Shown here in pieces: positions 45,187-54,321 of a DNA stretch of 64,000 nucleotides. The stretch is from NCBI RefSeq assembly GCF_009735625.1, contig NZ_CP046244.1, positions 124,001-188,000 on the forward strand, read 5' to 3'. The notes beneath the pieces are model-generated. The model was not told where the DNA came from, did no database searches, and saw nothing but the letters and a program-made list of their open reading frames with translations. A program made the translations under genes and the position numbers. This stretch comes from Moorella glycerini (GTDB taxonomy: Bacteria; Bacillota; DSM-521; Neomoorellales; Neomoorellaceae). Position 1 is the first letter of the stretch; each line of letters opens with the position of its first letter.

Positions 45187-47228
45187 AAGCGGCAGACCTC
45201 CACAAAGCAGTCGTAAAAGGCACAACCTGGAAAGCCGGTGGTAAGAATACCCATATCGGTTGCCAGGGGAGACGTTAAAAAATTGACATTATAATCCCCC
45301 GGCGCAAATAACCTTTTCCCCTGATATTTATCTTTCCCGTACCAGCCTTCATAGGCCACCACTACTGCCTCCGGTACACCCGGTTCTATCTTCGCCCTGG
45401 CAATTATTTCTCCCTGCCCGTTAAAAACCCGCACCAGGTCCCCCTCCGCCAGGGAACGTTCCCGGGCCACGACGGGGTTAAGGAGTACCGCTGGTTCAGG
45501 ATTAATTGCCTGCAGCCAATCCAGGTTTTGAAACTGGGAGTTGAGCCCGTACTGCTGGTGGGGGGTCAAGAGCTGCAGGGGGTATTCCGGCGGCGGCGAG
45601 GGCGGGGGTATATAGACGGGCAGGTTGGGTAGGCCCAGTTCCCCGGCCCTGGCCGCATCCAGTTCTATCCTCTCCGGCAGATCAGGCGGCCGGGCCTTAC
45701 GCGGCCCGCCCAAAAGTTCCCGCCAGGAACTAATGCCAAAGAGTTCCTGCATGCGCCGGTCAAAGAGTTCATCCAGCCAGTCGATTGCTTTTTTATGGCT
45801 GGGAAAGGTACTGCTGCCGGGGGATAATTCGTTCAGCTTGGCCGCCAGGGCGGCAACTATCTCCAGGTCACTCCGGCTTTCATACCAGGGTGCCAGGGCG
45901 GGCTCGTTAACGGCCACCCAGCGGTGCCAGTAGCTGGAAACAAGATCCCAGGTTTCAAACAAAGAAGCCGCGGGCAGGACGATATCGGCCAGCCGGGCCG
46001 TGGGTGTCAGAAAGTGATCGACGACCACGATCATTTCTAAAGTATTTAAGGCCTGATGGAGCCGCCGGGCACCGGCCTCCTGGGTGAGGGGATTGCGGCC
46101 GGCCACCCATAAAAATTTAACAGGAGGTTCCTGGCAGTGCAAAAGTTCGGCGGCAAAATTGTTCATATTCAGGTAACGGTTGCCAGCCTGTCCTCCTGCC
46201 CCTGGCCCGTTACCAACCAGCGGCCACGTATCCAGGTGGGCATAATATACTCCCCCGCCCCTGGTTCCCAGGTGACCGGTCAGGGCCGCCAGGGCATTGA
46301 TGGCCCGGACGTTCTGGCCGCCGTTGGTGTGGCGCTGCAGGCCGTAACCGATCCAGATGGCCGCCGGCTGGCTGGCAGCATACATTTCAGCCAGGGCGGT
46401 AATAGCTGCAGCCTCCAGGCCGGTTTCCCGGGCGGCCCAGTCCACGGATAGCCCGGCCAGGTAGCTGCGCAAGGCCGGCCATCCTGCCGCATAGTGGCTC
46501 AGGGCATCTTCATCAAGACGCCCTTGCTGCCAGAGGTAGGCCACGACACCCAGGGCCAGGGCTCCGTCAGTACCAGGTTTAATTTGCAAATAGTAATCAG
46601 CCCACCTTGCTGTCGCTGTAAAGACGGGGTCGATGACCACCACCTTGCCCCCCTGGTCCCGGGCCTGTTGCAGGAAGGGCAGGGAATGAACCGCCGTCCA
46701 GGCAGGATTGGTCCCCCAGAGGAGAATACATTTACTCCTGGCCAGGTCCACGGGGTCTGGGCTGGCCACCCTGCCGAAGTCAAGGTAAAAAGCGTCAAGG
46801 CCGGCTGACCAGCAGGGTGAACCCCCGGCCCGGGTGGTGGGGCCCAGGCTATCAAAAAATACTTCTATCGTATTCTGCAGCCAGCCAAAATTTCCCGAGT
46901 ATTTATTTAAAGCAACGGGAAGGGTACTGCCATACCTGGCTTTAAGATCCAGGATGCTGGTGGCAATAAGCTCCAGCGCTTCCTCCCAGGAAAGGCGCTG
47001 CCAGTTGCCGGAACCGCGGGGATACTGGCGCAATGGGTGGCGCAGCCGCTCCGGGCTATGCACCCGGCGGCTGTAGGCGTAACCCTTGGCGCAGAGGCGA
47101 CCCCGGGTATAGCCGTGCCGGGGGTCGCCTTCCACTTTAACTACCCGGCCGTCTTCCACATAGGTCAGCATGGCGCAGGCGTCGTAGCAGTTACAGGGAC
47201 AGGCAGAACGGTAAACAGGCACACCCAT
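45183..47228 (-). CDS. Molybdopterin oxidoreductase catalytic subunit without Tat signal
   Basis: This 681-residue DMSO-reductase-family protein has the N-terminal 4Fe-4S motif (SACPCNCYDACAML, GRLCAKG), the Mo-bis-MGD domain (LLWGTNPAWTAVHSLPFL, GYGLQRHTNGGQNVRAINAL) and the C-terminal molydopterin-binding fold (NSQFQNLDWLQAINPEP). GSPCWSAG may hold the Cys ligand of Mo. It lacks a twin-arginine signal and a membrane subunit, unlike its close paralogue at 48777-50999, so it is probably cytoplasmic. Of several possible starts the ATG at 47228 is chosen; upstream in-frame starts reach 47258. Confidence 0.9.
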   Translation of the reverse strand: MGVPVYRSACPCNCYDACAMLTYVEDGRVVKVEGDPRHGYTRGRLCAKGYAYSRRVHSPERLRHPLRQYPRGSGNWQRLSWEEALELIATSILDLKARYGSTLPVALNKYSGNFGWLQNTIEVFFDSLGPTTRAGGSPCWSAGLDAFYLDFGRVASPDPVDLARSKCILLWGTNPAWTAVHSLPFLQQARDQGGKVVVIDPVFTATARWADYYLQIKPGTDGALALGVVAYLWQQGRLDEDALSHYAAGWPALRSYLAGLSVDWAARETGLEAAAITALAEMYAASQPAAIWIGYGLQRHTNGGQNVRAINALAALTGHLGTRGGGVYYAHLDTWPLVGNGPGAGGQAGNRYLNMNNFAAELLHCQEPPVKFLWVAGRNPLTQEAGARRLHQALNTLEMIVVVDHFLTPTARLADIVLPAASLFETWDLVSSYWHRWVAVNEPALAPWYESRSDLEIVAALAAKLNELSPGSSTFPSHKKAIDWLDELFDRRMQELFGISSWRELLGGPRKARPPDLPERIELDAARAGELGLPNLPVYIPPPSPPPEYPLQLLTPHQQYGLNSQFQNLDWLQAINPEPAVLLNPVVARERSLAEGDLVRVFNGQGEIIARAKIEPGVPEAVVVAYEGWYGKDKYQGKRLFAPGDYNVNFLTSPLATDMGILTTGFPGCAFYDCFVEVCRL

Positions 47229-47306
47229 CACCCCCTCTCCCATCCCTCTCTCCAGCACTATTTTACTTTATTTTAATTGCTTCTGTCCACAGGTACCTGA
47301 TTATTT

Positions 47307-47350
47307 AAAAAACCCCTCGCAGGGGAGGGGGTTACCGGCAACCGCCGGTA
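47307..47350 (-). terminator. Terminator between the two molybdopterin oxidoreductase operons
   Basis: On the minus strand TACCGGC pairs with GCCGGTA (47350-47332), and CCCCT/AGGGG (47325-47313) is followed by TTTTTT. It ends the exported dms-like operon before the soluble one. Confidence 0.75.
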
Positions 47351-47382
47351 AGGAATAGAGGCTTCCGTTAACCGTTTACGAA

Positions 47383-48204
47383 CTAACCAATGGCCAGGGG
47401 TACTGCCGTACCGTAGAAAAGGGCCCGGCCGATCAATTCTCCCACCAGGAGAAGGACCAGGAGGGCCAGGGAGAGGGATAGAGAGCCCCCTTCCTGCCGG
47501 CGTAACTGATAACTGACGGCCAAAGGTGCCAGCCACCCGGCCAGGACCCGCAACCACCACCAGGGGCTGGCCAGGAGAGTAGTAAGGGTCAGGCGGGCTT
47601 CCGGCCCGGCGGCGGCCAGGAAGGTAAGGTAAGATAGCGAGCTAATGATACTCAGGAGCAAAAGCAGGGCCAGGGCCCGGCCGGCGACGCGGCCTTCCTG
47701 CCACGGCGTGAGGCCGGGGAGCACCTGCTCAAAGCACATCCCCAGGGCCGGGCCCAGTAAAAAGGCGGTCAGGAAAAAGGCCAGGACGGTATGAAAGTTA
47801 TACCAGGCCGGGCGGGCCGGCAGGACATAGATGAGGGCGCTGGCCAGCACCCCCAGGAGACCGCTGGCCAGGGCCAGGACGGCGGCCAGCCGCTCCTGGG
47901 CCTGATTTCCTCCCTTTGCGGCCAGGAAAGCTACCAGGAGCAGGAGAAAACACAGGCTGAAAAGCAGGACTTCCCGGCTCAGCCAGGAGGAAGCCAGGTG
48001 GGTCAAGGCCCGGTAGGCGTTTTCCGGGTGACCGAGATGGCCCAGGGAGATAACCATAGCTGTCGCCAAAAGCCCGGCCGGCAGGAGATAGGTCCATTTG
48101 GGATTAGCTTTACCGGCTGCACCTGGAACCACCATGACCAGGTAGCCGACGGCCATCTGCGCGAGGATGGTGAAAAATACCAGGGGCCATTCCCAGTTGG
48201 TCAT
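47383..48204 (-). CDS. DmsC-like membrane anchor subunit
   Basis: This 273-residue protein has eight hydrophobic segments and DmsC features (MTNWEWPLVFFTILAQMAVGY, ISLGHLGHPENAYRALTHLASSWLSREVL). It anchors the exported oxidoreductase and exchanges electrons with menaquinone. ATG at 48204 directly follows the ferredoxin stop. Confidence 0.9.
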   Translation of the reverse strand: MTNWEWPLVFFTILAQMAVGYLVMVVPGAAGKANPKWTYLLPAGLLATAMVISLGHLGHPENAYRALTHLASSWLSREVLLFSLCFLLLLVAFLAAKGGNQAQERLAAVLALASGLLGVLASALIYVLPARPAWYNFHTVLAFFLTAFLLGPALGMCFEQVLPGLTPWQEGRVAGRALALLLLLSIISSLSYLTFLAAAGPEARLTLTTLLASPWWWLRVLAGWLAPLAVSYQLRRQEGGSLSLSLALLVLLLVGELIGRALFYGTAVPLAIG

Positions 48205-48780
48205 TCAAACATCCCTCCTCATCTGGACTCCGGCTCGCGGGGGTACGAAGCGGATGGATGGCCGGGTGATGGTTATATCGGGAAATCCCGGCAGTTCTTT
48301 TACAGTGCTCGGCTCGGGGAAGGAATTGAGATCCCTGATGAGCTGCAGCGCCCCTACCGGGCAGGCGGCCACGCAGGCCGGCTCCTCATTGCGGTCTATC
48401 TTCTGGTAGCAGAGGTTGCACTTTTCCACCCGGCGTTCTTTTTCGTTGTACTGGGGGGCCCCATAGGGGCAGGCCATGGTGCACAAGCGGCAGCCGATGC
48501 AGCGGGCATGGTCATGGAGGACGATGCCGTCCTCGCGCTTGCTGTAGGCCCCCACCGGGCAGACCTTAAGGCAGGCCGGGTCGGCGCAGTGGTGGCAGGC
48601 CAGGGATATAAAGTTGCGCTCCGGATAAGGGAGACTGGCCTCCCGCAGCTGGTAGACCCGCCGCCAGCGGGGCTTGACCTCCGTCTGGTATTCGTTCTTA
48701 CAGGCCATCTCACAGCTAAAGCAGCCTATGCATTTTTCCGTATCCACCAGAAAACCTAGTTGCTTGGCCACGGCCCTCAC
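48205..48780 (-). CDS. DmsB-like four-cluster ferredoxin subunit
   Basis: This 191-residue protein has four cysteine clusters (CIGCFSCEMACKNE, CHHCADPACLKVCP, CIGCRLCTMACPYG, CNLCYQKIDRNEEPACVAACP). It is the electron-transfer subunit between the DmsC-like anchor and the catalytic subunit. The GTG at 48780 overlaps the catalytic-subunit stop (GTGA). Confidence 0.93.
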   Translation of the reverse strand: MRAVAKQLGFLVDTEKCIGCFSCEMACKNEYQTEVKPRWRRVYQLREASLPYPERNFISLACHHCADPACLKVCPVGAYSKREDGIVLHDHARCIGCRLCTMACPYGAPQYNEKERRVEKCNLCYQKIDRNEEPACVAACPVGALQLIRDLNSFPEPSTVKELPGFPDITITRPSIRFVPPRAGVQMRRDV

Positions 48781-50999
48781 CTCACTTTCTCGATATTAAC
48801 GAAGTTATCGTGGAAAGCCAGGCCGCGGTTGCCGGTCGCCTTTTTGCCCATATCGCTGGGTACCGCTTTAACGGTGTAATTGAGGTTGTAATTGAGATCT
48901 TTATACCAGGCCTCGTAGGCCACCAGGATTTCCGGTGCCGTGGTGGCGGTAATCCTGGCCTTCAGGGTGACGTAACCGATTTCGTTATACACTTTAACCC
49001 AGTCCCCGTCCTTGATCCCCTTGGCGGCCGCCGTAGCCGGGTGGATTTCCACATAGGGTTCGGGGTTGACATTCTGCATCCAGTCAATATTCTGGAACTG
49101 GGAATGGATGCCGTAGGGCGAGTGAGGAGTTAAGAAACGATATGGGTATTCCGGCGACGCCTGCTTTTCCGGGACATAGACCGGCAGGGCCGGCAGCCCG
49201 TATTTGGGGGCCTCGGATGACTTAATTTCGATTTTCCCGGAAGGCGTGCGGAATTTACCGTCCGACCAGGCCGCCGTCAGAAGCTTCGCCTTGCGCGGCC
49301 CCTTTTTCAGCTCGCTGTAATCGCTGATACCCAGGAGATCAAGTATCTTGGGGTTGAACTCCTTGCCCACCCATTCTTCCAGGTTGCCGCTGGTGGGATA
49401 AGTGCAGGAGCCGGGCTCCAGGGCGTTAAGTTTGGCCGCAAGCAACATGGCGATCTGCACGTCGTTTTTAGCTTCAAAATAGGGTTCAATGGCCTGCTCG
49501 TTAATCCCTATCCAGTAGTGCCAGTAGCTGGCGTTCACGCCGTGCTCTTCAAATTGGGTGGTGGCCGGCAGGACGATATCCGACCAGGCGGCGGTGCGGG
49601 TTAAGAAGTGGTCCACCGTCACCACCAGGTCCATGTTTTCAAAGGCTTTCTGGACCACCTGGGGCTCCGGGTCCTGGGATAAAGGATTGCGGCAGGCGAT
49701 CCAGAGCATCTTAATAGGTGGGTCGGTAGTGTTGAGCAGGTCAGCGCCAAAATTGTTGATGTTGATATAGCGGTCGCTCATGGTGCCGTCGGGTTTCTTT
49801 ACCCCGACCGCTCCGGGCGGTTTGGGCATGGTCATGGCCGCGTAATTAAAACCCCAGGTTTCCAGGTGGCCGTAGAGAGCGCCGCCCCCGCTCTTACCCA
49901 CGTTGCCGGTAATAGCCGCCAGGGCGTCGATGGCCCGGACGTTCTGGCCGCCGTTGGTGTGGCGCTGCATACCGTAACCAATCCAGATGGCCGCCGGTTT
50001 GGTGGTGGCGTACTCCCGGGCCAGGTCAGCAATCACCCGGGCCGGGATGCCGGTGATCCGGCTCGCCCAGTCCAGGGTCACTTCCCGGCGCAGGTAGGCA
50101 AAGAATTCCTCCCAACCGACGGCATTGGCCTTGAGGTATTCCCCATCCACCCACCCGTTGTCCAGGATGTGGCGAGCCATGCCCAGCGCCAGGGCACCGT
50201 CGGTGCTCGGTTTAATCTGCAAATAGAGGTCCGCCTTGGAGGCCGTCGCGGTGACAATGGGATCGATGACGACGATCTTCGCCCCCTGCTCCCGGGCGGC
50301 GTAAATAAAGCGCATGGAATGGATAGAAGTCCAGGCCGGATTTACTCCCCAGAGGATAATGTATCGAGAATTGACCAGGTCTTCCGGATCGTTATTCCAG
50401 AGGGTGCCGAAATCGTAGGTCTGGGCGTCGATACCAGCCGGCCAGCAAGGCGTTCCCAGGGCCCTGGTAGTATAACCGATACTGCTCATCATGCCTTCAA
50501 TGCCGTAATGAAGAATATCAAAGTTGCCGGAATACTTATTCAGGCAGATGGGCAGGGTACTACCGTACTCTTTTTTGATAGCCAGGATCTTCCGGGCGAT
50601 TATTTCAAGGGCTTCATCCCAGGAAATGCGCTGCCACTTGCCTGAACCCCGTGGTTCCTGCTTCATGGGGTACTTGAGCCGGTCCGGGCTGTAGACCCGG
50701 CGGGTATAGGTATATCCCTTGACGCACAGGCGGCCGTTGGTAAAGGTATTGACCGGATCGCCGCTAACTTTGCGTAAGACGCCGTCCTTGACGTAACTCA
50801 GCATGCTGCAGGTATCATAACAGTTGCGGGGGCAAACATTGCGGAAGACTTTCGCCCCGGCTCCTGCTTCCGGGTAACCGGCCTCCACCGCGGCGGCGGG
50901 AGTGGCCATTTTCAGGCCGCCATAAGCGGTCAGGGCCGAAAGGGCACTCCCGGCGGCCAGGCCCTTCAAGAAAGACCGGCGGGTAAGCTGGTAGGGCAT
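48777..50999 (-). CDS. Exported molybdopterin oxidoreductase catalytic subunit (DmsA/PhsA-like)
   Basis: This 740-residue protein has a Tat signal (LTRRSFLKGLAAGSALSAL), the 4Fe-4S motif (NVCPRNCYDTCSML, GRLCVKG) and the molybdopterin domains (LGTPCWPAGIDA, LWGVNPAWTSIHSMRF, GYGMQRHTNGGQN). It probably reduces a sulfur, oxyanion or N/S-oxide substrate outside the membrane; the substrate cannot be read from sequence. The ATG at 50999 has CGGAGGTGAAAGC upstream. It is a close paralogue of the soluble enzyme at 45183-47228. Confidence 0.93.
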   Translation of the reverse strand: MPYQLTRRSFLKGLAAGSALSALTAYGGLKMATPAAAVEAGYPEAGAGAKVFRNVCPRNCYDTCSMLSYVKDGVLRKVSGDPVNTFTNGRLCVKGYTYTRRVYSPDRLKYPMKQEPRGSGKWQRISWDEALEIIARKILAIKKEYGSTLPICLNKYSGNFDILHYGIEGMMSSIGYTTRALGTPCWPAGIDAQTYDFGTLWNNDPEDLVNSRYIILWGVNPAWTSIHSMRFIYAAREQGAKIVVIDPIVTATASKADLYLQIKPSTDGALALGMARHILDNGWVDGEYLKANAVGWEEFFAYLRREVTLDWASRITGIPARVIADLAREYATTKPAAIWIGYGMQRHTNGGQNVRAIDALAAITGNVGKSGGGALYGHLETWGFNYAAMTMPKPPGAVGVKKPDGTMSDRYININNFGADLLNTTDPPIKMLWIACRNPLSQDPEPQVVQKAFENMDLVVTVDHFLTRTAAWSDIVLPATTQFEEHGVNASYWHYWIGINEQAIEPYFEAKNDVQIAMLLAAKLNALEPGSCTYPTSGNLEEWVGKEFNPKILDLLGISDYSELKKGPRKAKLLTAAWSDGKFRTPSGKIEIKSSEAPKYGLPALPVYVPEKQASPEYPYRFLTPHSPYGIHSQFQNIDWMQNVNPEPYVEIHPATAAAKGIKDGDWVKVYNEIGYVTLKARITATTAPEILVAYEAWYKDLNYNLNYTVKAVPSDMGKKATGNRGLAFHDNFVNIEKVR

Positions 51000-51082
51000 G
51001 CTTTCACCTCCGGGAAAATGTAAATTGTGCTCGGTGAGCAAAGCAGCTAAAGGTTAGCTGTGCCCGGGCTATTTTGTCGTGT

Positions 51083-51265
51083 TTAGATGTTTGGTTTGCC
51101 ACTCTCCGGCCCCTGCAGGCCTTCCTGGTAGATTACGCCCCGGTAATTAGGGTCCGTAGGGCCGCTCTGCACCGAAATAGTTTTTTTGCTGCCGCAGCCG
51201 GCCAGGACGGCCAGGAAAAGGCTGAAGGCCAGCAGGATAAGCAAGTATTTTAATCCCTTTTTCAC
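51083..51265 (-). CDS. Small lipoprotein
   Basis: This 60-residue protein has a signal peptide with lipobox LAGC (LLILLAFSLFLAVLAGCGSK) and a short polar tail. I recognise no family. GTG at 51265 with GGAGGTAAAG. It lies 83 bases upstream of the exported oxidoreductase and may be part of the same operon. Confidence 0.7.
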   Translation of the reverse strand: MKKGLKYLLILLAFSLFLAVLAGCGSKKTISVQSGPTDPNYRGVIYQEGLQGPESGKPNI

Positions 51266-51320
51266 CTTTACCTCCCTCCCTACTTGTTCTTGCTGTTACG
51301 TGAACATATTCGGGAAAATA

Positions 51321-51367
51321 AAAAATCCCCCTTTAGAAGAAATCTAAACTTTCTAGAGGGGGATTTG
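51321..51367 (-). terminator. Terminator of the GntR-slipin operon
   Basis: On the minus strand AATCCCCCT and AGGGGGATT form the stem, followed by TTTTATTTT. It lies about 65 bases after the slipin stop. Confidence 0.85.
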
Positions 51368-51430
51368 CAATTTATCCAAAGGCTAGGGCGCTACTTGAAG
51401 GTTCAAAAAACAACCTGGCCTCGTATATTA

Positions 51431-52357
51431 CTAATTGATTTTTTCCTCCGGCGGTTCCCCTTCCTCAGCTTTCTTTTGCGCCGTCATGCTCCCTTGAGCC
51501 AGGGCGCTGGCACAATCAACCAGCGAGGTGGGCATCAAGATTAAAGAACCTTTTTCCTTGACGCTCTCGTAAATCAGGTTCATAGCCCGCAGTTGTATGG
51601 CCAGGGGGTCACCCTTGTAAGTTTGGGCCGCCTGGAGAAACAAATCAGAAATCTCCTTTTCCGCCCCGCTTAAAATAATGCGGGCGCGCCGCTCCCTTTC
51701 CGCCTGGGCTTCCCGGGACATGGCATCCTGGAGTTCCTGGGGGATAATCACATCCCGGATTTCCACTGAAACTACCGATACCCCCCAGGGTTCGGTCTTG
51801 CGGTCGATTATTCCCCGGAGATCTTCATCCAGCTTTTCCCTCTCGGCCAGCATGGTTGCCAGGGTAGTCCTGCCAATGACGTCCCGCAGGGCCGTCTGGG
51901 CGGCCCAGGATACAGCCTCAGCATAATTCTCTACTTCCATGGCTGCTTTGCGGGGGTCCCAGACCATCCAGAAAAGGACGGCATCAACATTGACCGGCAC
52001 GGCGTCCATGGTTAAAGTCTGCTCCGCCATAAAGGGCGTGGCCATCATCCGCTGGTCAATGCGGACGGCCAGGGAATCGATTATGGGTATGGTAAAGCAC
52101 AAACCCGGCCCGGCAACACGATGGAACTTCCCCCACCGCAGGATTACCGCCCTCTCCCATTCTAAAACTACATGCACCGATGAGGTGACAAGCCAGGCAA
52201 CGACCAAGCCTGCAGCCAGCTGGCCCAGGGAAGGGTGGGGATAAGTCAGGAGAATAGTTATAAGCATAACTGCAACAAAGAACAATGCCGGAATAATCAG
52301 CGTAGCACTGCGGGAAGGCTCGGGTTGCCATGGCTCCTGGTTCTGGATAGCAGCCAC
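51431..52357 (-). CDS. Second slipin/SPFH membrane protein
   Basis: This 308-residue protein has two N-terminal membrane segments (LIIPALFFVAVMLITILLTY and LGQLAAGLVVAWLVTSSVHV), then an SPFH domain (WERAVILRWGKFHRVAGPGLC) and AQAERERRARII. It is a divergent relative of the nfeD-linked slipin at 3404-4162. GTG at 52357 with AGAGGG upstream. The GntR regulator gene upstream ends 13 bases before this start, so they are co-transcribed. Confidence 0.85.
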   Translation of the reverse strand: MAAIQNQEPWQPEPSRSATLIIPALFFVAVMLITILLTYPHPSLGQLAAGLVVAWLVTSSVHVVLEWERAVILRWGKFHRVAGPGLCFTIPIIDSLAVRIDQRMMATPFMAEQTLTMDAVPVNVDAVLFWMVWDPRKAAMEVENYAEAVSWAAQTALRDVIGRTTLATMLAEREKLDEDLRGIIDRKTEPWGVSVVSVEIRDVIIPQELQDAMSREAQAERERRARIILSGAEKEISDLFLQAAQTYKGDPLAIQLRAMNLIYESVKEKGSLILMPTSLVDCASALAQGSMTAQKKAEEGEPPEEKIN

Positions 52358-52370
52358 ACCTATCACCCTC

Positions 52371-52754
52371 TTAAATTTTGGTTTTTATTTTCTTCAGACG
52401 CTTCTGCAACAGGTCGATAATGGCATCCGGGCTTACACCGGCGGCAATTATTTTTTCCAGGAAGGCATCGATAATTTCCTCGACAATATTCAACTCCGTT
52501 TGTTTGTTGACCGTACCCAGTTCGGCGACAAAAGTACCCTTGCCCTTCCGGCTGACTATGAAGCCTTCTCGTTCCAGCTCCATGTAGGCCCGGTTGACAG
52601 TATTATAGTTAATGGATAGCTCTACCGCCAGTTGCCTTACTGTAGGCAACTGGTCGCCGGGTTTGTAGACACCGGCCAGAATTTGCCGCAACAAACCCTG
52701 TTTGACCTGTAACCACAGGGGGATACCGCTATCCCAATCAATTGCGATGGCCAT
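52371..52754 (-). CDS. GntR-family regulator (YtrA-type)
   Basis: This 127-residue protein has a winged helix-turn-helix (LPTVRQLAVELSINYNTVNRAYMELEREG, about residues 36-64) and a short tail, the YtrA subfamily layout without a ligand-binding domain. ATG at 52754 follows GGAG. It heads a two-gene operon with the slipin and probably autoregulates. Confidence 0.9.
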   Translation of the reverse strand: MAIAIDWDSGIPLWLQVKQGLLRQILAGVYKPGDQLPTVRQLAVELSINYNTVNRAYMELEREGFIVSRKGKGTFVAELGTVNKQTELNIVEEIIDAFLEKIIAAGVSPDAIIDLLQKRLKKIKTKI

Positions 52755-52788
52755 TATTGCAATATCTCCTGCTGATTTGCCTGGTCCA

Positions 52789-52818
52789 ATTGTATCTTTT
52801 GTTAAACGTAAACGTCAA
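52789..52818 (-). promoter_or_regulatory. Promoter of the GntR-slipin operon with possible operator
   Basis: On the minus strand TTGACG (52818-52813) and TACAAT (52794-52789) are 18 bases apart. The spacer holds GTTTACGTTTAAC, which could be the binding site for the YtrA-type regulator. Confidence 0.6.
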
Positions 52819-52923
52819 TAGGCCCACTACCTTTTTCTGCCCGGGAGCAGGAGGTGTGGGCCTGTGTTTATGCGGGCGCCGCCGTGCGGCATGGATGTCT
52901 AAGCTGCATCAGTGACTAAAGTA

Positions 52924-53601
52924 CTATACCCCCGGACGCTGGTACCATTTTGCGTGGTGGCTGGCAGCAAAACCGGCCGATACTTTACCGGTCAGCATAC
53001 CTTTAATACTTTCCCTGGAATGAGGGTGGAGCAGGCCGAGGTAAGCGTGGCCCAAAATCACCCCGCCCAGGACCAGGGCGCCACCGGAATGGAGGGCGTG
53101 AGCCCAGGCCAGGGTAGCCAGGGTAAATCTATCCGGTAAGAGCATCATCCAGCCGGTGACGATCATTAGAAGGCTACCGGCAATGCACAGGAGGGAGTTG
53201 ACTTTCTGGCCGGCGTTATACTTGCCCTGTGGCGGCAGTTTTACCGGCAGGAGGAAAAACTCCCGCGGGAAGGCCTGGATAAAGGCAAAATCCTCCCGGC
53301 TCCAGCGCAAACATTCCTTTAACCACTGGATTACCGGCCCCGGTGCGCCGGCAATCAAAATCAAGACCGTTAGAAAGGTGAAGGGGTAAGCCATGATATG
53401 ATGAATGGTACGGAATAAACGCAGTCCTTCGGGTCCCAGCAAACGGGAAAAGCTGTAAAAGGCCAGGCCGGAACCGGTGAACAAAAGCAGGACAAAGGAT
53501 ACGGCATGACTCCAGTGACCCAGGCGCTCGGCCAGGGTAAAACGTGCAATTAAAGAGCCATTCACTGGGGCATGCTGATTATCACCTTTACCTATGCTCA
53601 T
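52924..53601 (-). CDS. Cytochrome b membrane subunit (FdnI/FDH-gamma-like)
   Basis: This 225-residue protein has four membrane segments and the haem-binding histidines of the formate dehydrogenase gamma family (ERLGHWSHAVSFVLL, IHHIMAYPFTFL, AWAHALHSGGALVLGG, LGHAYLGLLHPHS). It links the third molybdopterin oxidoreductase to quinone. ATG at 53601 overlaps the ferredoxin gene end. Confidence 0.9.
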   Translation of the reverse strand: MSIGKGDNQHAPVNGSLIARFTLAERLGHWSHAVSFVLLLFTGSGLAFYSFSRLLGPEGLRLFRTIHHIMAYPFTFLTVLILIAGAPGPVIQWLKECLRWSREDFAFIQAFPREFFLLPVKLPPQGKYNAGQKVNSLLCIAGSLLMIVTGWMMLLPDRFTLATLAWAHALHSGGALVLGGVILGHAYLGLLHPHSRESIKGMLTGKVSAGFAASHHAKWYQRPGV

Positions 53602-54298
53602 TATCTTTTCCCCCTTCCTTTTTTATTGCGCCCATAGCCAGACTGGCGGCCACCGCTGCCGCTGCCGCTCCGAAGACGATTTTACCTCCCGGACGGATAA
53701 TGTTCAGCCACCAGTGCATGGCCGCCGGTTCCTGGAATTCCCCCGGTAATAATTCTCCGGCTCTACCATCAGGGGGAATATAGAATAGGGATGTCCCCGG
53801 CACTGGCATCGCGCCACTCTTTTTAATACGCTGGGAAATGTTGCTGTTGGGATCGTTGATATCACCGAAATCCAGGGCATCATACATACATATACGCACA
53901 CAGGCCGGCTCCAGCCCCTGTTGCAAACGTTCCAGACAGGCCCGGCATTTACCCACCCGGCCCGTCTCTTCATTAAATTGGGGAGCACCGTATGGGCAGG
54001 CCATGACACAGTACCGGCAGCCAATACATTTTTCAGCATCGTGTATAACCAGGCCGTCCGGTCGTTTGGTGTACGCTCCGGCAGGACAAACCCGCATACA
54101 GGCAGGATCCTCGCAATGGTTACAGGATATGGAGGCGTTAACCACCTTTAAATCAGGAAACTTACCTGTCTCCCTGGAACGTAACCTGCGCCAGCGCGGC
54201 CCCATAGGGAGTTTATTCTCATTCTTGCAGGCAATTTCGCAGGCCCGGCAACCGGTACAGCGTGAGGAATCCACTAAAAAGGCATATTTAACAGCCAT
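53588..54298 (-). CDS. Four-cluster ferredoxin subunit with C-terminal membrane helix
   Basis: This 236-residue protein has four cysteine clusters (CTGCRACEIACKNE, CNHCEDPACMRVCP, CIGCRYCVMACPYG, CRACLERLQQG with CVRICMYD) and a C-terminal hydrophobic helix (GGKIVFGAAAAAVAASLAMG), like FdnH/FdoH. ATG at 54298 follows GGGGGTGAAAG. It sits between catalytic and cytochrome genes. Confidence 0.92.
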   Translation of the reverse strand: MAVKYAFLVDSSRCTGCRACEIACKNENKLPMGPRWRRLRSRETGKFPDLKVVNASISCNHCEDPACMRVCPAGAYTKRPDGLVIHDAEKCIGCRYCVMACPYGAPQFNEETGRVGKCRACLERLQQGLEPACVRICMYDALDFGDINDPNSNISQRIKKSGAMPVPGTSLFYIPPDGRAGELLPGEFQEPAAMHWWLNIIRPGGKIVFGAAAAAVAASLAMGAIKKEGGKDNEHR

Positions 54299-54321
54299 AT
54301 CTTTCACCCCCGTTTCTAAGG

